NCBI GenBank assembly: GCA_038744785.1
Contig: JBCDLX010000022.1
Coordinates: 18,341 to 82,340, forward strand
Direction of reading: 5' to 3'
Origin: Ovoidimarina sp038744785
GTDB lineage: Bacteria > Pseudomonadota > Alphaproteobacteria > Rhodobacterales > Rhodobacteraceae
Length of the DNA stretch: 64,000 nucleotides
How positions within the stretch are numbered: the first letter of the stretch is position 1; each line of letters begins with the position of its first letter. Positions 44,834 through 53,935 of this stretch are shown here, piece by piece. The position numbers and the translations under genes are program-made. The notes beneath the pieces were generated by a model. It did not search any database and was not told the origin of the DNA. It saw nothing but the letters and a program-made list of their open reading frames with translations.

Positions 44834-45664
44834 ATGAGCTACAATCCCAATGACCGCGACCCGGCTTTTCCCGCATTCCTCAAGACTTGGCGTTCTCGGC
44901 GCAGGCTAAGCCAGTTGGAGCTTTCGATGCGGGCCGGACCGTCGCAGCGACATGTCAGCTTTCTTGAGACAGGCCGCTCGAACCCAAGCCGGTTTGCGAT
45001 CTCACAATTGGCTGAAGCGTTGAAAATGCCGGCCGCCGAAGTCGACGCCATGTTCCTTTCCGCGGGTTTTGCCGCCCGCTCGACCCGCGAGCGGTGGGAT
45101 GACGCCACGCTTGGCGCAATAGAAGCGTCGATCGATCACATTCTGCAAAGCCACGCGCCCTATCCGGCCGTGCTTATCGATCGGATCTGGACCGTTCTGC
45201 GAGCCAACGAACCCGCCCAAGCGTTTCTCACCAAGATCGGCGGAACGGGCGGTCCGAACCTGCTTCGCGAGTTTCTGACGCCCGGTCCCGTTCGCGACAG
45301 CATCCGGAACTGGGACGAAACCGCGCGCGGTCTGATGCGCCTTTTCGAGCTTGAGGTGGCGCGGCGACCGCATGACCGGGAAGCAAAGGCGATGCACGCG
45401 GAGCTTTTACAGATACCGGGCGTGGGTCCGCTCATGAGCTTGGTCGGCACGAACCGAAGCGCCCCGGTCCTTACGATACAATTTCTGATCGATGACGCCG
45501 AACTTGAGCTTTTCTCGCTTATCGCCACAATCGGTATGAGCGCCGAAGCCGCGCTGGATGATCTTCGAATTGAAACCCTTCTGCCCGCGAACGATGCCAC
45601 GCGCGCATGGTTTCTTGCCCACACGCTTCACTTACACGCGGCCAGGGATCAGACCTTGTCTTAA
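44834..45664 (+). CDS. XRE-family regulator with MmyB-like ligand domain
   Basis: A 276-residue regulator. The N-terminal HTH (FLKTWRSRRRLSQLELSMRAGPSQRHVSFLETGRSNPSR, about 15-53) is followed by an MmyB-type PAS-like domain (PYPAVLIDRIWTVLRANEPAQAF), which binds a hydrophobic ligand in characterised members. It diverges from the membrane/SRPBCC pair across 116 bases, and regulators of this family often act on the adjacent operon. Confidence 0.9.
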   Translation: MSYNPNDRDPAFPAFLKTWRSRRRLSQLELSMRAGPSQRHVSFLETGRSNPSRFAISQLAEALKMPAAEVDAMFLSAGFAARSTRERWDDATLGAIEASIDHILQSHAPYPAVLIDRIWTVLRANEPAQAFLTKIGGTGGPNLLREFLTPGPVRDSIRNWDETARGLMRLFELEVARRPHDREAKAMHAELLQIPGVGPLMSLVGTNRSAPVLTIQFLIDDAELELFSLIATIGMSAEAALDDLRIETLLPANDATRAWFLAHTLHLHAARDQTLS

Positions 45665-45682
45665 GAAGTAGCGCGCGTGCGC

Positions 45683-46249
45683 CTAAAAATGGCCCGGCAG
45701 CGTCCCCGGCTCTGCGGCATTCGACAAGAGGTTGAAGACATAGCCCGCGACAGACCGGAAGCAGATGATTTCGAACGCGCCATCCTCGCGCATCCAAAAG
45801 GCAGCGGCGACCTGCGCAAGCCGCGTGCGCCGCATCTCCCCCGGTCCAAACGTCGCGGGTCGAAGATCAGCCGGGCTGAGTTTTGCCAAAACCTCGCGAG
45901 CGCCGTCGCCAGAGACCACGAACACCGCACGGGCGTCAGACACGTTCTCAGCCAGATAATGCAGGCCCTTAAGCCCCTGATCCAACGCCGCCAACGTCTC
46001 TGCCACACCGGTATAGGGCACCAATACCAAAAGCTCGTCCGGCGCCATCCAGCAAAGACCGCGCGTGCCCGCGACTTCTACCCCGCGTTGCCCCGGAAGG
46101 TCGCACCCGGTCACAGCACGGACCGCCGCCTTAAGCTTTGCCGCACCAAGATCGCCCTTCAGCGTGATCATCCCGCGCAGACCGGCCTCTTCGATTCTCG
46201 CGGCGCCTTCGTAAACCGCCCCCGAGAGCGCGCTTGCCAGATCAGACAT
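45683..46249 (-). CDS. soxG: Sarcosine oxidase gamma subunit
   Basis: A 188-residue subunit of heterotetrameric sarcosine oxidase with a GcvT-like fold: GLRGMITLKGDL, GLCWMAPDELLVLVP and the C-terminal EIICFRSVAGYVFNLL. Start MSDLASALSG at 46249 overlaps the soxA stop by eight bases. It is the last gene of the sox operon. Confidence 0.92.
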   Translation of the reverse strand: MSDLASALSGAVYEGAARIEEAGLRGMITLKGDLGAAKLKAAVRAVTGCDLPGQRGVEVAGTRGLCWMAPDELLVLVPYTGVAETLAALDQGLKGLHYLAENVSDARAVFVVSGDGAREVLAKLSPADLRPATFGPGEMRRTRLAQVAAAFWMREDGAFEIICFRSVAGYVFNLLSNAAEPGTLPGHF

Positions 46250-49200
46250 TCTGCTTCTCTCCTTCGGGGTCAAAGAATACCGGGCTCACGATACGGGCCC
46301 TTATCCGGGCGCCTTCGACGTTTGTGAATTCCAGTTCCTCACCAAGCCGGTCCGGACCGCGGCGCACCAGACCCATGGCAATCCCGCGCCCCAGTGTGGG
46401 TGAGTGATAGGTCGATGTCACACGACCTTGCGTGTTGCGCTGACCGTTGCCATTCAGGCCCTCGTCCACCGCGTAAGCCCCATCGGGCAGGACCGATCCA
46501 TCGAGCGTCTCTAGTCCCACAAGTTTCCAGCGGTCCGGATCGGTCATATGCGATCGCGCTTGTGCGCGCTTGCCAAGGTAATCGTCCTTCTTCTTCGAGA
46601 TCGCCCAGTTAAGCCCCAAGTCTTGCGGTATCACGGTGCCGTCGGTTTCATCCCCGATCATGATGAAACCCTTCTCGGCTCGCATGATATGCAGGGCCTC
46701 TGTCCCGTAGGGCGCGATCCCAAATGGCTGGCCTGCGCGGATCAGCGCCTCCCAGAACGCCAATCCTTGCGCGGCGGGAACCGCAACCTCATAGCTCAGT
46801 TCGCCAGAGAACGAGATGCGGAACACCCGCGCATCGAAGTCACCGATCTTGCCCTCGGCCCACTGCATGAAGGGCAGCGCATCGGCCGACAGGTCCATCC
46901 CACCCAGCGTTTCTAGAACGTTCCGGGCGTCAGGCCCCACAACGCCGATTTGCGCGTATTGCTCGGTCACATTGACAGTGTGCACCCGCCAATCCCACCA
47001 TTCGGTCTGGAGCCACTCCTCCATATGCCCGTGGATCCGATCCGCGCCGCCCGTGGTCGTGTGACAAAGCCAAGTGGTCTCATCGAGCCGGGCAACCACG
47101 CCGTCGTCGGTCAAAAAGCCGTTCTCGGTACACATCAAGCCGTAGCGGCAGCGCCCCAACGGTAGGGTCGACATCATGTTGGTGTACATCATGTCCAGGA
47201 ACTGCCCCGCGTCCGGACCCTTGACGATGATCTTGCCCAGCGTCGAGGCATCGAGCAGCCCGACCGTATCGCGCGTGTTCGTGACCTCGCGCATCACAGC
47301 GTCGTGGACACTTTCACCGTCCCGGGGGAAGGCGTAGGGGCGACGCCAATGGCCAACCGGCTCCCAATGCGCGCCATTGTCTTCGTGCCAGGCGTGAATG
47401 GGGGTTTGACGGATCGGTTGAAACAGTGCGCCCCGGGCCTCGCCGCCGATCGCGCCCATCGAGATGGGTGTGTAGGGCGGTCTAAAGGTGGTGGTCCCGA
47501 CCTCTGGAATGTCGATGCCAAGCGATTGAGAAAGCACCGCCAACCCATTGATATTCGAAGTTTTACCCTGATCCGTCGCCATACCAAGCGTGGTATACCG
47601 CTTGGTGTGCTCGACGCTCTGATAGCCTTCCTGCGCTGCAAGCTGGACGTCCGAAACCTTCACATCGTTCTGGAAATCGAGCCACATCTTGCTGCGCAGT
47701 TTGTGCCCTGCACCGCCGGGCATCACCCAAACCGGCAAAATCGGTTCTTCCTCGGTCGGCGCGGACGTGGGCACGTCTTGCGCTGGGGCCGTCAGTCCCA
47801 GTGCCTCGGTCGCCGCGCGCGCCGCCTCGACCGCCGAGGTAAGCACATCGGCGGTTGCAAGCGCCCCGGTCGCAGTCCCGGCTGCGCGCACAAACGGCAA
47901 GCCATCGGCCCCCGTGGGTGCCCGGTCGGGGTAAGGGCAGAACATCGCCCGCGCGTCATCCCAACGCAGCTTGCCCCCGCAATGGGACCAAAGATGCACG
48001 ACCGGCGACCAGCCGCCGGACATGGCGACCACGTCGCAGGCGATCTCTTCCGTCTTGTCGCCGTCGCCGGATTGGGCGCACAGAAAGACCCCATCGACCT
48101 TGGCCACGCCCTTGACCTTCGCAATCGCCGTTCCGGTCTCAATCCGCAGACCTACCGCGCGTGCAGCCTCGGGCAAAGCGCCTGTGGCCTTCATCCGGGG
48201 ATCGATGATCGCCTTAACGGTTTGCCCCGCTGCATGAAGCGCAAGCGCGGTGCGATATCCGTCATCATTGTTCGTGACGATAACCGACCGCGCGCCTGGC
48301 GACACGCCATAGTCGACCAGATAATCACGCACGGCCGAAGCCAGCATCACACCCGGCAGGTCGTTTCCGGCAAACGACAGGGGCCGCTCGATCGCCCCCG
48401 TGGCGGCGATGACCTGTCGCGCCCGGATTTTCCAAAGCCGGTGCCGCGGGCCCTGAGGGTCGGGTTCGTGGTCGGTGAGACGTTCATACGCCAGCACATA
48501 GCCGTGGTCATAGATTCCGGCCCCCATGGTGCGGGTTCGAACGCGAACGTTTTCGCGTGCCGAAAGCTCTGTCAGCGCGTTCTCAACCCACGCTTCCGCA
48601 GGCTGTCCTTCCACCTCTGCGCCATCGACGGGCGCGCGCCCGCCCCAGTGGGCGGATTGTTCGATCAAAAGCACATCCGCACCGCTGGCGGACGCCGCCT
48701 GTGCCGCCATGATCCCCGCGATGCCGCCACCGATGACCAGCACATCGACCGAAACGTTGAAATGTTCATAGGTGTCCGCGTCGCGCGCAGCCGGAGCCTG
48801 ACCCAGACCGGCCGATTGGCGGATGAAGGGTTCATAGACATGTTTCCAGAACGCCCGCGGCCACAGGAACATCTTGTAGTAGAATCCGGCCGGCAGAAAC
48901 CTTGACACAAGCGAATTGAGAGCACCGACATCAAATTCGAGGCTCGGCCAATGGTTCTGGCTGCGCGCGACAAGCCCGTCATAAAGCTCTTGTGTGGTTG
49001 CACGCTGGTTCGGCTCGAACCGGCGACCGGTTCCAAGGTTCATCAGCGCGTTCGGCTCTTCCGCGCCAGAGGCCACAAGACCGCGCGGACGGTGGTACTT
49101 GAACGACCGGCCAACGATCTTCTGGCCATTGGCCATAAGCGCCGAGGCCAGCGTGTCGCCCGCAAAACCGCGCATGGGTTTGCCGTTGAATGTAAAATCC

Positions 49201-49253
49201 AAAGGAAGCGACCGGTCTATGCGGCGACCGCCCGAGGCAAGCCGTTTGCTCAT
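46242..49253 (-). CDS. soxA: Sarcosine oxidase alpha subunit
   Basis: The large subunit, 1003 residues. It oxidatively demethylates sarcosine to glycine and transfers the one-carbon unit to tetrahydrofolate. An N-terminal Fer2-like region (NGKPMRGFAGDTLASALMANG) is followed by a dinucleotide-binding domain (VLVIGGGIAGIMAA, about 171-184) and C-terminal GcvT domains (CRYGLMCTENGFLTDDGV). The ATG at 49253 overlaps the soxD stop (ATGA); an upstream in-frame start at 49304 would lie inside soxD. Confidence 0.96.
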   Translation of the reverse strand: MSKRLASGGRRIDRSLPLDFTFNGKPMRGFAGDTLASALMANGQKIVGRSFKYHRPRGLVASGAEEPNALMNLGTGRRFEPNQRATTQELYDGLVARSQNHWPSLEFDVGALNSLVSRFLPAGFYYKMFLWPRAFWKHVYEPFIRQSAGLGQAPAARDADTYEHFNVSVDVLVIGGGIAGIMAAQAASASGADVLLIEQSAHWGGRAPVDGAEVEGQPAEAWVENALTELSARENVRVRTRTMGAGIYDHGYVLAYERLTDHEPDPQGPRHRLWKIRARQVIAATGAIERPLSFAGNDLPGVMLASAVRDYLVDYGVSPGARSVIVTNNDDGYRTALALHAAGQTVKAIIDPRMKATGALPEAARAVGLRIETGTAIAKVKGVAKVDGVFLCAQSGDGDKTEEIACDVVAMSGGWSPVVHLWSHCGGKLRWDDARAMFCPYPDRAPTGADGLPFVRAAGTATGALATADVLTSAVEAARAATEALGLTAPAQDVPTSAPTEEEPILPVWVMPGGAGHKLRSKMWLDFQNDVKVSDVQLAAQEGYQSVEHTKRYTTLGMATDQGKTSNINGLAVLSQSLGIDIPEVGTTTFRPPYTPISMGAIGGEARGALFQPIRQTPIHAWHEDNGAHWEPVGHWRRPYAFPRDGESVHDAVMREVTNTRDTVGLLDASTLGKIIVKGPDAGQFLDMMYTNMMSTLPLGRCRYGLMCTENGFLTDDGVVARLDETTWLCHTTTGGADRIHGHMEEWLQTEWWDWRVHTVNVTEQYAQIGVVGPDARNVLETLGGMDLSADALPFMQWAEGKIGDFDARVFRISFSGELSYEVAVPAAQGLAFWEALIRAGQPFGIAPYGTEALHIMRAEKGFIMIGDETDGTVIPQDLGLNWAISKKKDDYLGKRAQARSHMTDPDRWKLVGLETLDGSVLPDGAYAVDEGLNGNGQRNTQGRVTSTYHSPTLGRGIAMGLVRRGPDRLGEELEFTNVEGARIRARIVSPVFFDPEGEKQNV

Positions 49254-49579
49254 CCGAACTCCCTCCACCGCCAGCCCGGGCGTTTGGCGGCGATCAACTG
49301 GCACAATTCTTCCGGTGGAGCGATCATCTGCGCTGGATAGGTGCCGAAGACTTCAAGCGTGACCGTGCACCGCGCCGCATGGAACCACTTTCCGCAGCCA
49401 TTTACGTGCCGCCATCGCTCAAAATGAACGCCTTTGGCGTTCTCGCGCTGAAACAGGTACTGTTCGAACTCTTCGTCAGACGAACCCGGACCATAGCGCT
49501 TAAGGTGCGCCTCGCCCCCCGGCTGAAGCTCTGTCTCGTCTACGGCCACGCCGCAATATGGGCAAATCAGGATCAGCAT
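49250..49579 (-). CDS. soxD: Sarcosine oxidase delta subunit
   Basis: A 109-residue zinc-binding subunit. It begins MLILICPYCGVAVDETEL (C6, C9) and has the further ligand candidates in HVNGCGKWFHAARC. Standard length for SoxD. It follows two small membrane-protein genes and overlaps soxA by four bases. Confidence 0.94.
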   Translation of the reverse strand: MLILICPYCGVAVDETELQPGGEAHLKRYGPGSSDEEFEQYLFQRENAKGVHFERWRHVNGCGKWFHAARCTVTLEVFGTYPAQMIAPPEELCQLIAAKRPGWRWREFG

Positions 49580-49612
49580 GGGCGGCCTCGCAGGGCCGCA
49601 TGCCGACCCGTC

Positions 49613-49801
49613 TCATATGTTGGGGTAAATGACGACCCGCTCGACCTGCGGTGGTTGGTACAGACCTTCACCGGTGCGGACCGCGTGGAAGAACATGACA
49701 CCCATGATCGGCGCGACGATGCCGAAGACAAAGCCATATATCTTGGGCTTGTTCCGGTCGATGGTGTCCTGTTCTGGAATGCGCCGCCAGATCGCTTGCA
49801 T
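49613..49801 (-). CDS. Small single-helix membrane protein in the sox operon
   Basis: A 62-residue protein with one TM helix (IYGFVFGIVAPIMGVMFFHAV) between charged ends (MQAIWRRIPEQDTIDRNKP and GEGLYQPPQVERVVIYPNI). An excellent ribosome site (GGAGG) precedes the ATG. Not a known sarcosine oxidase subunit; position suggests co-expression with it. Confidence 0.75.
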   Translation of the reverse strand: MQAIWRRIPEQDTIDRNKPKIYGFVFGIVAPIMGVMFFHAVRTGEGLYQPPQVERVVIYPNI

Positions 49802-49921
49802 GGAATGTCCTCCTTCACTGCCCGTGCCGCAGTTAGGCGGGTGATAGCGAAGGTCAAGGTTGCCTGCATGGGGGGCGGCAATTTGCGCCCCCCAGCGGAT
49901 CTTGGTTTGTCGAAAACTATG

Positions 49922-50158
49922 TTAGTTCTGGTCGGTTCCGACGGCAGCGGGTGGTGTGTCCACTGCCGGTGCCACGGCGCCATCTGTCGGTGCGGTGCCG
50001 TCACCCGAGCCGCCTGCGCCGGCGACCAAGACACCAAGCAGTGCAACAACTGCAACAAGGCCGATGATGACCCAAACGGCGCTGCCAGAGCGTTCGTCGG
50101 TGTATTCCATGGCGCGGCGCCGGGTCTCGCTTCGGTTCTGGAGATCGTAGTCAGACAT
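49922..50158 (-). CDS. Small single-helix membrane protein with acidic tail
   Basis: A 78-residue protein: charged N-terminus (MSDYDLQNRSETRRRAMEYTDERSG), one TM helix (AVWVIIGLVAVVALLGVLVAG) and a low-complexity tail. AAGGAGG lies just before the ATG. No function is recognised; it is the second such gene between soxB and soxD. Confidence 0.75.
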   Translation of the reverse strand: MSDYDLQNRSETRRRAMEYTDERSGSAVWVIIGLVAVVALLGVLVAGAGGSGDGTAPTDGAVAPAVDTPPAAVGTDQN

Positions 50159-50399
50159 AATGCGTCCTCCTTTCGCAGAAAGAAGGATGACCCCGCGATC
50201 CGAGTCGCGGCAGGGGGGAGAGCGCGAAGCGGTCGGTTTCGGCCAAATGCCGCGAGTGAGCGCGGTACACGTCGGCCAGTTTTGGCCCACCGACCGGCAG
50301 CGGCGGCGGTCGTTTGCACCTGAACCCCGACCGGACGAGACACCAACGCGCTTTCCGGCAATGCGACGAGGGCGGTGTCCGCGCCGCGGGGGGGGCAGA

Positions 50400-50429
50400 A
50401 TGCCCGCCCCGTGGGGGCGGTGCGGGCAT
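50400..50429 (-). other. Second GC-rich hairpin in the sox operon
   Basis: Arms ATGCCCGC and GCGGGCAT enclose an inner GC-rich stem (CCCC/GGGG). It sits directly beside the first hairpin, giving a tandem pair inside the intergenic region. Confidence 0.5.
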
Positions 50430-50430
50430 C

Positions 50431-50451
50431 GCCCGGTGGTGCCCACCGGGC
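50431..50451 (-). other. RNA hairpin after the sox-operon unknown gene
   Basis: Stem GCCCGGTGG / CCACCGGGC, 9 bp, three-base loop. It starts 11 bases past the stop of the 50462-50824 gene on the sox strand. No T tract follows. Confidence 0.55.
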
Positions 50452-50461
50452 GGAAGAGCCT

Positions 50462-50824
50462 TTAATGAGCATTTTCGGTTGCCGCCCATCTAAGTTGAAA
50501 GTGCATTGGGACAGAGAACTCTAAAGTATGGTGGGTCCCCTTAGACTCTTCGCGGTTCACTGTTCCACCCACGGAGCCAGTCACGATTGAAACAATGGCT
50601 CCCCCAAGTTCGCCACTGCCTTCACGCCCCGACTTACCGCGCGCCTCGACGACGACCGAGAACCGCACCAGTTGATCTCCGATTTCCAGTTTCATTCCGT
50701 CGACAGAGTTCGGAGCGATGGGGACACCATCATTATCCCGGGAGTATTCTTGCACGCGTCTGACCCCGTCAGAAATGCTTACAAGGCTCTCTGCGATGAA
50801 ATCCGATAGCCTGATCTCGTCCAT
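50462..50824 (-). CDS. Unrecognised soluble protein, weakly trypco2-like, inside the sox operon
   Basis: A 120-residue protein. It opens MDEIRLSDFIAESLVSISDGVRRVQEYS, has a central strand region (KLEIGDQLVRFSVVVEARG) and a C-terminal HHTLEFSVPMHF. The order helix, LxIGxxxVxFxVVVE, then a final H-x-L-x-F strand resembles the small trypco2 domain (a trypsin-associated family), but similarity is loose. The ATG overlaps the soxB stop by one base (TGATG), so translation is coupled to soxB. Sarcosine oxidase operons normally lack it. Confidence 0.6.
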   Translation of the reverse strand: MDEIRLSDFIAESLVSISDGVRRVQEYSRDNDGVPIAPNSVDGMKLEIGDQLVRFSVVVEARGKSGREGSGELGGAIVSIVTGSVGGTVNREESKGTHHTLEFSVPMHFQLRWAATENAH

Positions 50825-52071
50825 CAATGCGCCACCCCCGCCGCGACGCTTTCGTCGATGAACCGGCCTTCGCGGAACCGGTCCAGCCCGAACTCTGCCG
50901 CAAGGGGTCCGGGTTCGCCTTTCGCGATCATCTCGGCCGTGGCCCAGCCCGACCCCGGGATTGCCTTAAACCCGCCGGTGCCCCAGCCGCAATTGATGAA
51001 GCAGCCCTCCAAGGGCGTCTTCGAGATGATGGGCGACCGGTCGCCGGTCATGTCGACGATCCCGCCCCATTGCCGCAACATCTTCAGACGCGAAATGATC
51101 GGGAAGGTTTCGACAAGCGCGCGCACGGTCTCTTCGATGTGGTGGAACGATCCGCGCTGGGTATAGTTGTTGTACCCGTCAGCGCCGCCGCCGATCACCA
51201 TCTCGCCCTTGTCGGATTGGCTCATGTAGCCGTGCACCGTGTTGGCCATCACTACGACGTCCATGCAGGGTTTGATCGGTTCTGACACCAAGGCCTGCAG
51301 GGCCACGCTTTCAATCGGCAGCCGGAACCCCGCCATCTCGGCCAGAACGCCCGAATGACCGGCCACGACGATCCCAAGCTTGTTGCAGCCGATTTCACCC
51401 TTGGTGGTCTCGACCCCCGTCACCCGGCCATCCGCGGACTTCACCGCCGTCACTTCGCATTGCTGGATGATGTCCATCCCCATGGCCGAACACGCCCGCG
51501 CGTATCCCCAGGCCACCGCATCGTGGCGCGCCGTACCGCCCCGCGCCTGCCAGAGCGCGCCTAGGACCGGATAGCGCGGACCCCGGATCTCGATGATCGG
51601 GCACAGCTCTTTTACCCGCTCAGGTCCGATAAACTCAGTCTCGACTCCTTGCAGGCTGTTGGCATGTGCCGTGCGCTGATAACCGCGGATCTCGTGCTCG
51701 GTCTGCGCCAGCATCATGACACCGCGCGGACTGAACATGACGTTCATGTTCACGTCCTGGCTCATCGTTTCGTAAAGCGAACGGGCCTTTTCGTAGATCG
51801 CCGCCGAAGGGTCCTGAAGATAGTTCGACCGAATGATCGTTGTGTTCCGGCCCGTGTTGCCACCGCCGAGCCAGCCCTTTTCGATGACGGCGACGTTGGT
51901 GATCCCGTGGTTCTTTCCCAGCCAGTACGCCGTCGCCAACCCGTGACCGCCCGCCCCGACGATGATGACATCGTAAGACGCCTTCGGCTCGGGTGATGCC
52001 CAGGCCCGTTCCCAACCCTTGTGAAAACGCATGGCTTCACGCGCCACGGCAAATACGGAATAGCGTTGCAT
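50824..52071 (-). CDS. soxB: Sarcosine oxidase beta subunit
   Basis: A 415-residue FAD/FMN subunit that oxidises sarcosine. It has the FAD motif YDVIIVGAGGHGLATAYWL, GGGNTGRNTTIIRSNY, the candidate FMN-binding histidine in GGTARHDAVAWGYARA and the C-terminal GWGTGGFKAIPGSGWATAEMI. The start MQRYSVFAVAREAMRFHKGW at 52071 matches the usual SoxB N-terminus; an in-frame ATG 20 codons earlier would add an atypical segment. Confidence 0.96.
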   Translation of the reverse strand: MQRYSVFAVAREAMRFHKGWERAWASPEPKASYDVIIVGAGGHGLATAYWLGKNHGITNVAVIEKGWLGGGNTGRNTTIIRSNYLQDPSAAIYEKARSLYETMSQDVNMNVMFSPRGVMMLAQTEHEIRGYQRTAHANSLQGVETEFIGPERVKELCPIIEIRGPRYPVLGALWQARGGTARHDAVAWGYARACSAMGMDIIQQCEVTAVKSADGRVTGVETTKGEIGCNKLGIVVAGHSGVLAEMAGFRLPIESVALQALVSEPIKPCMDVVVMANTVHGYMSQSDKGEMVIGGGADGYNNYTQRGSFHHIEETVRALVETFPIISRLKMLRQWGGIVDMTGDRSPIISKTPLEGCFINCGWGTGGFKAIPGSGWATAEMIAKGEPGPLAAEFGLDRFREGRFIDESVAAGVAH

Positions 52072-52244
52072 CGGCGGTTCCCGGACTGACCCCTGGCGGT
52101 CGTTTTTGTCCCGAAGGGCCGACATTGCCAAGCCATGAACGGCGCTTTCGGCCGAAATGCGACATTGCGCCCGGGCCGCCCCTGGCGCGGAATCGTGTGA
52201 TCCGGGTTTTCCACCCGCGCTTCGCGCTATACATGACCCGGAAC

Positions 52245-53453
52245 ATGTTTTGGCTGATCACGGTTCTTACGGCCGCGCTGGTGGCGTTGACCCTTGGGCT
52301 TGCGCTGTTTCGGCGCGGGCTTAACGAGGGCGCGCAGGCGTCAGACATTGCCGTTTATCGTGACCAGTTGCGCGAGGTCGAGCGTGACCATGCGAAGGGC
52401 GTCCTTACCAAGGTCGAAGCGGACCAGGTTCGGCTTGAGGTCTCGCGCAGGCTCCTCGATGCAGACAAAGCGGCGGCCGAAACGACCGAACGCGGTGCCC
52501 CGCGCTGGGCCAGCTTTGCAATGGGATCGCTTTTGATCTTGGTTCTGATCGGGGGCGCTGTGGGGCTCTATTCCTGGATCGGGGCGCCGGGATATCCTGA
52601 CCTTCCCCTCGAGCGGCGCATTGCGCTGGCCGAACAAGCCCGAATTTCGCGGCCCGATCAGGCGACGGCCGAGGCGGGGATTTCAAATCCGTCGGTCGAG
52701 ACCGGGGGCGAGTTTGCAGACCTGATTGCGCGCCTGCGTGGCGCGGTCGCCGAGCGTCCAGACGATCTTCAGGGACATGTGCTTCTGGCGCAGAACGAGG
52801 CCCGGCTTGGCAACTTCTCGGCCGCGCACGTGGCGCAAAGCCGTGTGATCGAAATCATTGGCGATTCAGCGACAGCCGATGACTTTGCTGCCCTGGCCGA
52901 TCTTTTGATCCTTGCTGCTGGAGGCTATGTCTCGCCCGAGGCCGAGACAGCCCTTGGTGCGGCGCTTGAACGTGATCCGGCAAACGGCACAGCGCGCTAT
53001 TACACCGGGCTTTTGGCGCGACAGACCGGGCGGCCCGATGTCGCGTTCCGGATGTGGCGTGCGCTTCTTGAAAGCTCGCCGCCGGACGCGCCCTGGTCGC
53101 CCCCGATCCGCGCGCAGATACGCGACGTGGCCCAGCTTGCCGGCGTCGATTACATCGTTCCGGACGCAGGCCAGCTGCGCGGGCCAAGCCAAGACGATAT
53201 CAACGCGGCCGGTGACATGAGCCCGGCCGAGCGATTGGCGATGATCGAAGGTATGGTGGGCGGTCTGGCGGAACGGCTGGCGACCGAAGGCGGACCGCCG
53301 TCCGACTGGGCCCGTCTGATCCGTGCCTATGGTGTGCTTGGCCGGCGCGAAGCTGCGGCGGCAATCTGGGCCGAAGCGCAAGCCGTCTTTCCAGACGACA
53401 TTACCCGCGTGCCGATCCTGCAGGCCGCGCGCGACGCCGGTGTCGCGCAGTGA
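52245..53453 (+). CDS. ccmI: Cytochrome c biogenesis factor CcmI (CycH)
   Basis: A 402-residue protein: two N-terminal TM helices (MFWLITVLTAALVALTLGLALF, then SFAMGSLLILVLIGGAVGLYSWIG) around the leucine-zipper-like loop (YRDQLREVERDHAKGVLTKVEADQVRLEVSRRLL), then a TPR periplasmic domain. CcmI chaperones apocytochromes to the haem ligation complex. ATG 52233 is an alternative start. It is divergent from soxB and overlaps ruvX. It is encoded far from the ccmABCDG block. Confidence 0.93.
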   Translation: MFWLITVLTAALVALTLGLALFRRGLNEGAQASDIAVYRDQLREVERDHAKGVLTKVEADQVRLEVSRRLLDADKAAAETTERGAPRWASFAMGSLLILVLIGGAVGLYSWIGAPGYPDLPLERRIALAEQARISRPDQATAEAGISNPSVETGGEFADLIARLRGAVAERPDDLQGHVLLAQNEARLGNFSAAHVAQSRVIEIIGDSATADDFAALADLLILAAGGYVSPEAETALGAALERDPANGTARYYTGLLARQTGRPDVAFRMWRALLESSPPDAPWSPPIRAQIRDVAQLAGVDYIVPDAGQLRGPSQDDINAAGDMSPAERLAMIEGMVGGLAERLATEGGPPSDWARLIRAYGVLGRREAAAAIWAEAQAVFPDDITRVPILQAARDAGVAQ

Positions 53454-53935
53454 CGCGCCGCGATGCATTCACCGAATTCGCTGCCGCCCTGCCCCGGTTC
53501 GGCGCGCTCATGGGGCTCGATTTCGGGTCCAAAACCATCGGCGTTGCGGTGTCGGACGGGATGCGATCCGTCGCCACACCCCTGGAAACCGTGAAACGCA
53601 CAAAGTTTCAGGCCGATGCGACGCGGCTTCTGGAAATTGCGCGCGCCCGCGATCTGTGCGGCATGGTCCTGGGGCTGCCACGAAACATGGACGGTACCGA
53701 AGGCCCCCGCGCGCAATCGACGCGCGCTTTTGCCCGAAACCTGTCGAAGCTGACCGATTTGCCGGTCGGGTTCTGGGACGAACGCCTGTCCACCGTGGCC
53801 GCCGAACGGGCGCTTTTAGAGGCGGATACGTCGCGCGCACGTCGCAAAGAGGTGATCGACCACGTCGCCGCTGGGTTTATATTGCAGGGTGCGCTTGACA
53901 GATTGGCGCATCTTTCGGCGGAAGGGCCCGGATAA
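53450..53935 (+). CDS. ruvX: Holliday junction resolvase-like / rRNA-processing nuclease RuvX (YqgF)
   Basis: A 161-residue RNase H-fold nuclease with the catalytic Asp in MGLDFGSKTIGVAVSD (D24), then GLPRNMDGTEGPRA and FWDERLSTVAAER. YqgF proteins trim 16S rRNA and may resolve junctions. The GTG start overlaps the ccmI stop (GTGA). Confidence 0.94.
   Translation: MTRRDAFTEFAAALPRFGALMGLDFGSKTIGVAVSDGMRSVATPLETVKRTKFQADATRLLEIARARDLCGMVLGLPRNMDGTEGPRAQSTRAFARNLSKLTDLPVGFWDERLSTVAAERALLEADTSRARRKEVIDHVAAGFILQGALDRLAHLSAEGPG

Larger units (their letters stand above)
50159..50461. other. Internal noncoding stretch of the sox operon
   Basis: This 303-base gap separates the unknown gene from the first small membrane-protein gene. 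It holds the tandem hairpins and the ribosome site at its left end; the rest is very GC-rich sequence in which I see no gene. Confidence 0.55.

Noticed and set aside
47304..48905. Plus-strand open frame of 533 codons opposite soxA.
   Set aside because: It lies wholly inside soxA in antisense, has no family motif and reflects high GC codon bias.
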